DNA of 11,562 nt. Source: Bacteroidota bacterium. Lineage in GTDB: Bacteria > Bacteroidota > Bacteroidia > Bacteroidales > Paludibacteraceae. Made by a program: the position numbers and the translations under genes. Positions 1-6,034 of this stretch are shown one piece after another. Each line of letters opens with the position of its first letter. Position 1 is the stretch's first letter. The notes under the pieces were generated by a model, which saw only the letters and a list, made by a program, of their open reading frames with translations, did not search any database and was not told the origin of the DNA. The stretch is taken from the NCBI GenBank assembly GCA_021804525.1, contig JAJZHJ010000014.1, positions 1 through 11,562 on the forward strand, read 5' to 3'.

Positions 1-143
1 AGTATACCTCTGCGGATGTTAATATCAACCGTTTCTGCTGCTAATTTATAAGCTGCTTTAACCGAAGGATTATCACAAGAAAAATCCTGAGCAAATCCGT
101 GAAATGCAATAAACAAAATCAAAACAGCTAATATTTGTTTCAT
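1..143 (-). CDS. Exported protein, N-terminal fragment, possibly a further carbohydrate-active enzyme
   Basis: This is the start of a gene that runs off the left edge: 47 codons are readable from the ATG at 143-141, with no stop. The first 18 residues, MKQILAVLILFIAFHGFA, form a clear Sec signal peptide with a likely cleavage after FA, before QDF. No lipobox cysteine is present at the junction, so it should be periplasmic or secreted, not a lipoprotein. The mature part visible begins QDFSCDNPSVKAAYKLAAE and is too short for a domain call. From memory only, this N terminus recalls secreted six-hairpin-type glycosidases of Bacteroidota annotated as debranching enzymes; treat that as a weak guess. 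It follows the clan-A hydrolase in the same direction after a 215 bp gap that holds two copies of the leader element, the nearer ending at its ATG. That a gene starts here is fairly sure; its function is not known. Confidence 0.7.
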   Translation of the reverse strand, partial: MKQILAVLILFIAFHGFAQDFSCDNPSVKAAYKLAAETVDINIRRGI

Positions 144-236
144 ACGATAATATTTTTTTTGCTTAAGGACGTATGGAACTCGCATAAAAACATTATCATA
201 CGCTTGAATGTAAATAATTTACGTGCTCGTTTCATA
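144..236 (-). repeat. Leader element, copy A, directly upstream of the gene starting at 143
   Basis: Read on the minus strand, this stretch starts with TATGAAACGAGC, continues with an AT-rich segment containing the dyad GTAAATTATTTAC, then the core TGCGAGTTCCATACG (part of 163-184), then CCTTAA and an A-rich run that ends in ATCGT just before the ATG. Copy D at 7175-7265 has the same order of blocks and also ends in AATCGT plus ATG; the 22 bp core is identical at 20 positions. Within copy A, CGTATG and CATACG (plus-strand 170-175 and 197-202) are an inverted pair that could form a small stem. The TATAAAA-like block lies about 90 bp before the ATG, so the element may be a promoter plus 5' leader; that is inference. 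Confidence 0.6.
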
Positions 237-240
237 CGCG

Positions 241-326
241 TATTTTGTTTTTAACACTAAAAATGTATAGGACTCGCTACAATAATTATCTCCTTAGTTA
301 TGATCTCTTTTACGGCTCATTTTATA
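241..326 (-). repeat. Leader element, copy B, in tandem with copy A
   Basis: On the minus strand it carries TATAAAATGAGC, a spacer of about 40 nt, then AGCGAGTCCTATACATT and an A-rich tail, in the same order and spacing as copy D. It ends about 5 bp before copy A begins. The match to copy A is weaker than A to D (12 of 17 across the inner core), and no start codon follows it directly. It lies between the stop of the clan-A hydrolase gene (359) and copy A, so the gene at 143 would have two such elements in a row. Confidence 0.5.
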
Positions 327-358
327 TTCTTGGCTTATGGAATAAGTTATCTCTCCTT

Positions 359-2110
359 TTATTTCGTATCGACCATCAAAAAGACAGCTCCCCATGCAGG
401 AATGGAAACTTTGATGCCTCCTGATGTCAATGCCGAAAAGGCGTTTAAAGTTGCATAATTAGCAGGTCCGCCTGCCACAACTGAAGGTCCTACACCATTG
501 ACAAACACTTTTCTAGAGAAATCTCCGTTATCAGTGCCTCCTGCTAACGAATACCAATAGAAACGACTACCCATTCGGAAATTTTTGAAATTCACCTGAA
601 CAACTTGTGCCGTTCCGGAAGTATTCATCAATGCCACACTGGCTTGTCCCGAATTATAAGTTGACGCATAAGCCTTTACATAACTACTCCCTGTTGCTGT
701 GGCATTTACCAAACGATCACCAATACATTTTTGGAAATAATACATATAATAAAAAGATGGTCTTGGTGTCCATTGTGCAATATTAGGTTCATCTCCAGCG
801 CTGAAAAGTCCCATATCATTGCCGCTTGACCATCCATTTACTAAATCCCAACGGGCAGAAAGACCAAATTTATTCTTTAAGGCTTCAGCTTGCACAATCA
901 CCGCAAATGTTCCACTGACATTTGAAACTTGCTGCATTGAATCGATTGCATTCATGTTCCATTCTGACATAATAATGGGCTTAATGGTTCCTCCATTATT
1001 TTGAATTTCACTTTGCATGAAAGTCATCATTTGGGCAGGGGCCGTAGCTGCAGAACTCAATACAGTGGCAGCATTGGACTTTTGCCCATAAGGAGTAATG
1101 TAATTATGCCCGATGTAAAAGTCAGCTGAATTGTTGACTGCCGGAATCATTGTCGAATTCCATTTTTGGGTGGTAACCGTTTGCCACGATTGGGTAGGCG
1201 ATTCCTGCTCCACGGCGCCAATATAAATTGTTTTCCCGATTTGTGCAGCAGCCGCTCTCATGGAATCGGCATATACTTTAAAATGCTGACCATACAGACC
1301 TCCAGTCAAGTATTCGGGTTGACCATCTTGGTTAGCGCCGGTATCAATTCGGTAGCCCCATTCCCAGCTACCATAGTTTTCGTTTCCCACTTCCCAATAC
1401 TTGGTGCGTCCATTATCATAGCGAACCCAATCGGCGGCTAAATGTGCAGCTGCTTGAACGGGATGAGGGCCTGTTCCGTAGCGTGCATATCCATAATTAA
1501 CCGTGATAAGACCAACGCTGTTTGTTGCTTTTAGCACTGCATAATAATCATCCACAGTGGCTTGCCAGTTATTAGATGTTTCCCCGTACGTATATAAATT
1601 ACTCGTTGTATAAGTACCATCGGCATTTCGCAAACGGGTCGGTGCATCAGCGGGTGGCTGGTTTTGTTGGCAATTCCAAAAAAACGCATCACTCCCGCTA
1701 CCGGCAGGAAAACGAATCACATGTGGATTTAATGCCGTCAAAGGAGTCATTAATGCGGGTACACTATACATAGGCCCCATCCAATTATTGGCATTTTGAC
1801 CAAAGATAGTCAACGGAATTTTCGTGATTACCTGTGATACGTCAACCGACACAGTGGTTGTTGGAGATGAAGCGGGAAGTGTACCTTGAGTATAACTCGG
1901 TGCAGAATATGTTTTGGGTTGCCAATTGTCAAGAAAAAATCCAATGGTAGAGGCCACCGGAGGATCAACGGGAGCTACAATGGTTGTGTCGGTTGTCGTG
2001 GGTGTATTTGTAGAGACAATAGTTGACTTCGAGCAAGAAGGCAACCCAACTATTGCTAAAGACAAAAATGCAATGAAAGAGATCGAGATTATTGAATTTG
2101 TTTTTTTCAT
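359..2110 (-). CDS. Clan GH-A glycoside hydrolase lipoprotein (GH51/GH44/GH79-like)
   Basis: This 583-residue protein is probably a retaining glycosidase acting on hemicellulose. The start at 2110 is chosen because MKKTNS opens a lipoprotein signal peptide with lipobox LPSC and Cys26; a longer frame to 2200 would add 30 residues in front of that leader. A Thr/Ser/Pro-rich linker (about 27-70) follows. The (beta/alpha)8 region shows IRFPAGSGSD (131-140), a substrate-pocket strand typical of this group, GNE at 242-244 (probable acid/base Glu244), and MSEWN at 381-385 (probable nucleophile Glu383). About 465-583 looks like a C-terminal beta-sandwich ending IPAWGAVFLMV. Unlike the two TIG lipoproteins, it has no acidic residues just after Cys26 (CSKSTIV), so surface exposure is less certain. 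It follows the GH26 gene after a 636 bp gap. The clan assignment is fairly secure; the exact family and substrate (arabinofuranoside, mannan or glucan) are not. Confidence 0.75.
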   Translation of the reverse strand: MKKTNSIISISFIAFLSLAIVGLPSCSKSTIVSTNTPTTTDTTIVAPVDPPVASTIGFFLDNWQPKTYSAPSYTQGTLPASSPTTTVSVDVSQVITKIPLTIFGQNANNWMGPMYSVPALMTPLTALNPHVIRFPAGSGSDAFFWNCQQNQPPADAPTRLRNADGTYTTSNLYTYGETSNNWQATVDDYYAVLKATNSVGLITVNYGYARYGTGPHPVQAAAHLAADWVRYDNGRTKYWEVGNENYGSWEWGYRIDTGANQDGQPEYLTGGLYGQHFKVYADSMRAAAAQIGKTIYIGAVEQESPTQSWQTVTTQKWNSTMIPAVNNSADFYIGHNYITPYGQKSNAATVLSSAATAPAQMMTFMQSEIQNNGGTIKPIIMSEWNMNAIDSMQQVSNVSGTFAVIVQAEALKNKFGLSARWDLVNGWSSGNDMGLFSAGDEPNIAQWTPRPSFYYMYYFQKCIGDRLVNATATGSSYVKAYASTYNSGQASVALMNTSGTAQVVQVNFKNFRMGSRFYWYSLAGGTDNGDFSRKVFVNGVGPSVVAGGPANYATLNAFSALTSGGIKVSIPAWGAVFLMVDTK

Positions 2111-2282
2111 GATTGATATTGTTTCGGTTGTGTTTTTGTATTGATTATTTGGCGCTTTATATCCTAAAATGTCGCTACTTTTGAAAAAACTTAAAAGCAA
2201 ATTTGAACTTTATAGAGTAAGTGTACCGCAGTAGACATTACTACTATACGCTTCCAAGAGATAAATTACTATCATTAATACG

Positions 2283-2373
2283 TGAATAATTTGTTTTTTA
2301 AATGTCGTATGGGACTCACATGTCAACAATTCTCACACTCGTGTATATAAATAATTTACATGCGCATTTTATA
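2283..2373 (-). repeat. Leader element, copy C, upstream of the clan-A hydrolase gene
   Basis: The minus strand reads TATAAAATGCGC, then GTAAATTATTTA as in copy A, then ATGTGAGTCCCATACGAC and an A-rich tail ending near TTATTCACGTATT. The 22 bp core (2299-2320) matches copy A at 17 positions. In copies A and D the element ends exactly at a start codon; here the corresponding place reads ATT and the gene start lies about 170 bp further on, so this copy may have drifted or may act as a more distant control site. Confidence 0.5.
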
Positions 2374-2469
2374 TTTTTATATTGTAACAAAATCGACTAA
2401 CTACATTTATTTTCAAGCCTAATTATCTTTCCAACATCATTTGTATAGCAACTTAAAAGGAATTTCTTG

Positions 2470-2489
2470 AAAAAGCATCAAAGCTTTTT
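2470..2489 (-). terminator. Weak candidate hairpin downstream of the GH26 gene
   Basis: The arms AAAAAGC (2470-2476) and GCTTTTT (2483-2489) pair around a 6 nt loop, and the 3' arm on the minus strand supplies its own T-run. The stem has only two G-C pairs and lies more than 250 bp past the GH26 stop codon, so this is a tentative terminator call. Confidence 0.2.
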
Positions 2490-2746
2490 AGTTGTGCCAT
2501 TCGCCTGATAGACTATTTTGTGGAGTGTCGTCATATTTCTCCAATTAGCGCTGCAAATGTATTGATTCCCAAATAGATTTCGTAATACGATCTTAGCAAA
2601 AAATGGTACTATCTATCCATGTTGCTAAAAAAGTCATCATACCCCACTATTGCTCTATGAACTCTTTTTTTCTAATATTTTATTGCCATTCTGCAAATAA
2701 CTTCTTTTAGTCAACTGGTCAGAGCCACTCCTCCTCACAAATTACC

Positions 2747-4432
2747 CTAATGGTTGATGATCAGCTTCTGTTGGTAAATTTGTTGATCCCCAATTATTCT
2801 TGCAAGGTACATTCCATTTGGAATTCGTTGTGTCTGGATCGACTGTATAGGTTGTGTGGTTGAAAACACCACTCGCCCGTTTAGATCAATTAATTCCAAA
2901 CGGGTAAAGTTGCTGCCTTTTATATGAATGACAGCTCCTGCGGGATTCGGGAATAATTGATAACCCCCTTTTTTATCGATTGGGATATTAGTTGTTGGCG
3001 TGGCCATTTCCAACGTGATCACACTGTTGTTGTTAAACACATCGCTAATATGTTGATTTGAATTCTCGGTGGTGACTAAATTACTCCACGACATAAAATA
3101 AGACCAAGGTGCATCGGATGCAAAGCAATCGTCAGGATTCGGGATAGGTCCATTTTCAGACATGGCAATAAGTTTGTTGCCTCCAGTCAATGTGTACAAC
3201 CTGTCGAAAGCACTTGATTGCGGATCGTAAACATAGTTCCCAGGATATGAATCGTATCCCACAATGTCGATGGAATCGTTTCCCGGATACCATGCTGCGT
3301 CGGATGATGACCAAACCCAAATTAGGTTATTCAACCCATGATAATTCGTCAGCCTGTTGTAAAGAATATTGAATAGCTCTTTACAAACGGTTGCTCCTTT
3401 AGCCCCCCACCAAAACCACGCTCCACTTCCATCAACAGCTCCACTTCCACTCGCTTCGTGCAAGGGTCGGAAAAGTACCGGAACACCGGCATCTTGTAGT
3501 TTCTTCAGTTGTGAAGCAATGGAATCAATATCTCGTAACACTAACGAATTCTCAACTGTGCCAGGTATGACTGCTTTAGACGCGTCAAACGTAGTGTACT
3601 GTGTATAAAATGTATTGGTACCAACTTGTCCTCCGCTTGGGGAATGCCAGTGCCACTGAAAACTGACAATACCTACCTTACCGGTTTGATTGTACCAATT
3701 GATCGCTTTCTGTGTTTGTCCACTGTCATCCCAACCAAAGGTGAATCCGCCGTTTGCCCACAAATAGGAATATCCATCCGTATAATGTTGGAAATCAAAA
3801 TCCCTGAGCATTGGAGTTTTACCGCTGATGGTTTTAATTTGATCGTAACAGTCGTCTGTTTGACCTGATATAATTTGATGATTAAATTTGGAAACAAGGT
3901 AAGCATAAAGGGTTTTTGTAGCAGGGGTTGCATTGGGATTTACCAAAGAAGGAGCAATCGTATAAGTGTGCTTGGCAACTGTATAGAGCGAAAACTTATC
4001 GAGATTGAACCAACCCCAATTACTTTGAATCATAAAGGTATTTGCACCTGCATTCAGCAAAAACTTACCTGCATTTACATCCGTAAAAATATTGCTGTTA
4101 GTAAAAACAATCGAAGACGGACCTTGTCCATTCACAAACAAATTTTGGGTTTTATCCCCATAGGGTGCAGAATAGCGAATGTCCAGTTGATATAATCCTG
4201 CAGCCGGCACATTCATGGTAACGGTTACTTTGTCGGATGATGTTGTGAAATTAGTCACATATCCGGTTCCAGAATATCCCGAAACCGAATTTGCAATCGT
4301 CACGCCGCCTGAAAGAATTCCGCTTTCTGCTTCAGTCGATACAACAAGCGTTTGCGCATAGCAAACAGGGAATGATATCCATATAAAAAACAAGAGCGAA
4401 AATAAATTTCGTGAAGGGGTGGAGAATCTCAT
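2747..4432 (-). CDS. Secreted GH26 endo-beta-1,4-mannanase with CBM35-like module and T9SS sorting domain
   Basis: This 561-residue modular enzyme is likely to cleave internal beta-1,4 links in mannan outside the cell. The start at 4432 opens a Sec signal peptide ending CYAQ (cleavage near 26/27); a frame reaching 4492 would place extra residues before it. Residues about 34-150 form a CBM35/CBM6-type beta-sandwich (EAESG, GYSGTGYV, ending NLDKFSLY). About 170-475 is the GH26 barrel, with SGQT near 189-192, HWHSP near 261-265, RPLHE at 322-326 (acid/base Glu326), FWWG at 340-343 and MSENG at 424-428 (nucleophile Glu426). About 491-561 is a type A T9SS C-terminal domain: FPNP, LELIDLNGRVV, then NGMYLARI and KLIIN. 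A strong hairpin lies in the 195 bp gap before it, so it may be expressed apart from the susCD block. Other GH26 activities (beta-1,3-xylanase, lichenase) are possible but fit less well. Confidence 0.9.
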   Translation of the reverse strand: MRFSTPSRNLFSLLFFIWISFPVCYAQTLVVSTEAESGILSGGVTIANSVSGYSGTGYVTNFTTSSDKVTVTMNVPAAGLYQLDIRYSAPYGDKTQNLFVNGQGPSSIVFTNSNIFTDVNAGKFLLNAGANTFMIQSNWGWFNLDKFSLYTVAKHTYTIAPSLVNPNATPATKTLYAYLVSKFNHQIISGQTDDCYDQIKTISGKTPMLRDFDFQHYTDGYSYLWANGGFTFGWDDSGQTQKAINWYNQTGKVGIVSFQWHWHSPSGGQVGTNTFYTQYTTFDASKAVIPGTVENSLVLRDIDSIASQLKKLQDAGVPVLFRPLHEASGSGAVDGSGAWFWWGAKGATVCKELFNILYNRLTNYHGLNNLIWVWSSSDAAWYPGNDSIDIVGYDSYPGNYVYDPQSSAFDRLYTLTGGNKLIAMSENGPIPNPDDCFASDAPWSYFMSWSNLVTTENSNQHISDVFNNNSVITLEMATPTTNIPIDKKGGYQLFPNPAGAVIHIKGSNFTRLELIDLNGRVVFSTTQPIQSIQTQRIPNGMYLARIIGDQQIYQQKLIINH

Positions 4433-4559
4433 ACTTGTCAGATAGCTTTTATATACTTGAAACACGATGACAGTTAATCCGCATATTAACAATGATTCTT
4501 ATTGGATGGCAGACGTGAATGTATAGAAGGATGTTTCACCTGTACGAATCTCTTGGCAT

Positions 4560-4604
4560 AAAACAGCCTGCAATCCATTTGCCTTAGCAAACAGTTGCAG
4601 GCTG
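4560..4604 (-). terminator. Hairpin with short T-run between the TIG lipoprotein and GH26 genes
   Basis: A perfect 10 bp inverted repeat pairs CAGCCTGCAA (4564-4573) with TTGCAGGCTG (4595-4604). The 21 nt loop holds a second 5 bp pair, TTTGC (4578-4582) with GCAAA (4587-4591), so the whole can stack into one long stem. On the minus-strand transcript the stem is followed at once by TTTTAT. It begins 23 bp after the stop codon at 4628. This fits an intrinsic terminator or partial attenuator that would raise the binding and transport genes above the downstream hydrolases; the T-run is short, so read-through is likely. Confidence 0.7.
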
Positions 4605-4627
4605 CTATTATGGACTATTTTTGCCTC

Positions 4628-5935
4628 TTATTTTAAACCGACACGATCCATATAAACCACGCCACCCCAACCAGTTTCCTGGAACATGACATCAGTAATT
4701 GTGGTTGGAACCGGATTCCCAAAATCTGTCAGTGGAAGTGCAAAATCCGTCCATTGACCTTCAGTTACAGTAATCTGATAACTTGAACCACCATTTACGG
4801 CAATGTTTATTGTCTTACCTCCAGTACCAGTTCCACCATAAAGTGAAAACTCCAGCATGGTGTAATTTGCTGATGCCACGCTTAAATTTGCAAATTTCAC
4901 AGCTCCCCAACTGCCGGCATACGTGATTTTAATTGCATCTAATCCGTCGCGCACATTATCGGTATTTGAAAAATCAACCGCAGTGGTTCCCCAACCCCAA
5001 TTTTGACAATTGTTTTCAAGTTGATCATCATAAAATACATATCCCAACGGAGGTAACGTGGGCAAATCGCCTACAAGTGTCAAAATGCTTGTTGATACAA
5101 CAGGTACCAATGAATAGGGCAACAAGGTAATTGCTCCATGATTCGTAGCCTGGGGGACGTTGACTACAATTTGCGTAGATGATTGACTTACAAAAGACTT
5201 AACAGTGTCCGTCACTCCTTTGAACAAAATACCCATAACAAGATCAAGGTTAGTTCCAGTAATGGTAAGATTACTTCCTCGAGCTACAGGATTTGGTGAG
5301 AAATCCGAAATTGCAGGTAATGTTACAACTAAATCGCTATCGGATGGGATTGATAATGGTTTTGTCCCTCCGGTATTGAATGTTAGAGGGCCTGTTTGTG
5401 CTGTCATAGGCACTTTAACCACAATTTGCGACATCGATCTACTCACAAAATTCGTATCCCTTACTACCACATTATTTGTAAACCAAACTTCTTTTATCCA
5501 AGTCATATTCGTACCGGTAATAGTAATGTTATCACCTGGACGAGCTTGTGCCGGTACGGAAGTTATGGTGACTGGTACCAGAAAATCAATCACTGTTTTG
5601 GTAACAATGCTGCCATCGGTTGTTGTCCGAAGTGTTACATATCCTCTCGTTGCATTTTGTGGGACTATCACTTTGATAAGTGCCGATGATTGACTTACAA
5701 AAGACGTTTTCGGGACACTGTCACCTGCAAAAACTATTTCATTGACTCTATCTAAGTTCATCCCGATAAAGCTTATCGTATCCCCAAGCTGTACACCAGC
5801 TGGGCCAAAACTAAACAATTCCACTTTTTGACTGGAACTTAATGTGTCCTCTTTTGTACACGAAGTTATTACCCCGATAAGCATAACAAGGCAAAGCAGG
5901 GAAAGCAGTCGTGTGTTGAATAGTATTTTCGTCAT
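4628..5935 (-). CDS. IPT/TIG-repeat surface lipoprotein with C-terminal glycan-binding-like domain
   Basis: This 435-residue protein is probably a second surface-glycan-binding protein of the PUL. A lipoprotein leader ends ITSC with Cys26; the next residues TKED include the Lys plus acidic pair associated with surface export of Bacteroidota lipoproteins. Three IPT/TIG immunoglobulin-like repeats follow, at about 37-120, 121-206 and 207-289, each with a GDTISF/GDNITI/GSNLTI strand, a GTN or GMN turn, and a FVSxS strand. After a PTLPPLG linker, residues about 297-435 form a different domain rich in aromatic and Gly residues (NWGWG, GSWGAVKF, LEFSLYGGTG, GQWTDFALPL, GWGGVVYMD), which looks like a beta-sandwich carbohydrate-binding module. 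No catalytic motif is visible. TIG repeats 1 and 3 share an identical 21 bp stretch, a sign of recent duplication or conversion. It lies 99 bp after the SGBP-B-type gene, with an inverted repeat between them. Confidence 0.8.
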   Translation of the reverse strand: MTKILFNTRLLSLLCLVMLIGVITSCTKEDTLSSSQKVELFSFGPAGVQLGDTISFIGMNLDRVNEIVFAGDSVPKTSFVSQSSALIKVIVPQNATRGYVTLRTTTDGSIVTKTVIDFLVPVTITSVPAQARPGDNITITGTNMTWIKEVWFTNNVVVRDTNFVSRSMSQIVVKVPMTAQTGPLTFNTGGTKPLSIPSDSDLVVTLPAISDFSPNPVARGSNLTITGTNLDLVMGILFKGVTDTVKSFVSQSSTQIVVNVPQATNHGAITLLPYSLVPVVSTSILTLVGDLPTLPPLGYVFYDDQLENNCQNWGWGTTAVDFSNTDNVRDGLDAIKITYAGSWGAVKFANLSVASANYTMLEFSLYGGTGTGGKTINIAVNGGSSYQITVTEGQWTDFALPLTDFGNPVPTTITDVMFQETGWGGVVYMDRVGLK

Positions 5936-5951
5936 AATTTTTTATTTAAGG

Positions 5952-6013
5952 AATGATGAAACCTCCATTTACAGAGATATTACGTATAATCCAAAAATGG
6001 GAGTTCCATCATT
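5952..6013 (-). promoter_or_regulatory. Imperfect inverted repeat in the leader of the TIG-repeat lipoprotein gene
   Basis: The arms 5952-5970 and 5995-6013 pair at 16 of 19 positions around a 24 nt loop. The structure ends about 17 bp before the ATG at 5935 and starts 22 bp after the stop codon at 6035. On the minus strand the 5' arm contains GGAACTCCCAT, loosely like the core of the leader element (GAGTTCCAT), and the tail CCTTAAATAAAAAATT before the ATG resembles the tails of copies A and D. It has no T-run of terminator type after it, so an mRNA processing or translation-control stem is likelier than a terminator. Confidence 0.45.
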
Positions 6014-6034
6014 GTGAATGAAAGATTTATATTG

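Larger units (their letters stand above)
2111..2746. other. Long AT-rich intergenic region, no intact gene
   Basis: This 636 bp gap separates the GH26 gene from the clan-A hydrolase gene. It holds leader-element copy C (2283-2373), a weak A/T-rich hairpin (2470-2489), a 21-codon reading frame just below copy C (2210-2275, minus), and an interrupted frame at 2453-2647 that might be a coding relic. No start with a signal peptide, tRNA-like fold or intact mobile element was seen. Its length suggests that the clan-A hydrolase has its own promoter here rather than depending on read-through. Confidence 0.6.

Noticed and set aside
334..346. CTTAT/ATAAG hairpin after the clan-A hydrolase gene
   Set aside because: The stem is five pairs with one G-C pair and has no T-run after it on the minus strand, so it is too weak for a terminator call.
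144..358. Bacteroides-type promoter (TTTG and TAnnTTTG) in this gap
   Set aside because: No exact TAnnTTTG is present on the minus strand. Near matches such as TACATTTT in copy B are not enough to call without mapped transcription starts.
2111..2200. Upstream start at 2200 for the clan-A hydrolase
   Set aside because: It would place 30 extra residues before an otherwise perfect lipoprotein leader with Cys26.
3673..3933. 86-codon minus-strand frame inside the GH26 gene
   Set aside because: It overlaps the GH26 barrel in another frame and has no domain features; the GH26 frame has intact catalytic motifs here.
4433..4492. Upstream start at 4492 for the GH26 protein
   Set aside because: It adds 20 residues in front of a complete Sec signal peptide that begins at 4432.
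5205..5693. 162-codon plus-strand open frame
   Set aside because: It is antisense to the TIG-repeat lipoprotein gene, has no signal peptide or recognisable domain, and the minus-strand frame carries clear family motifs throughout.
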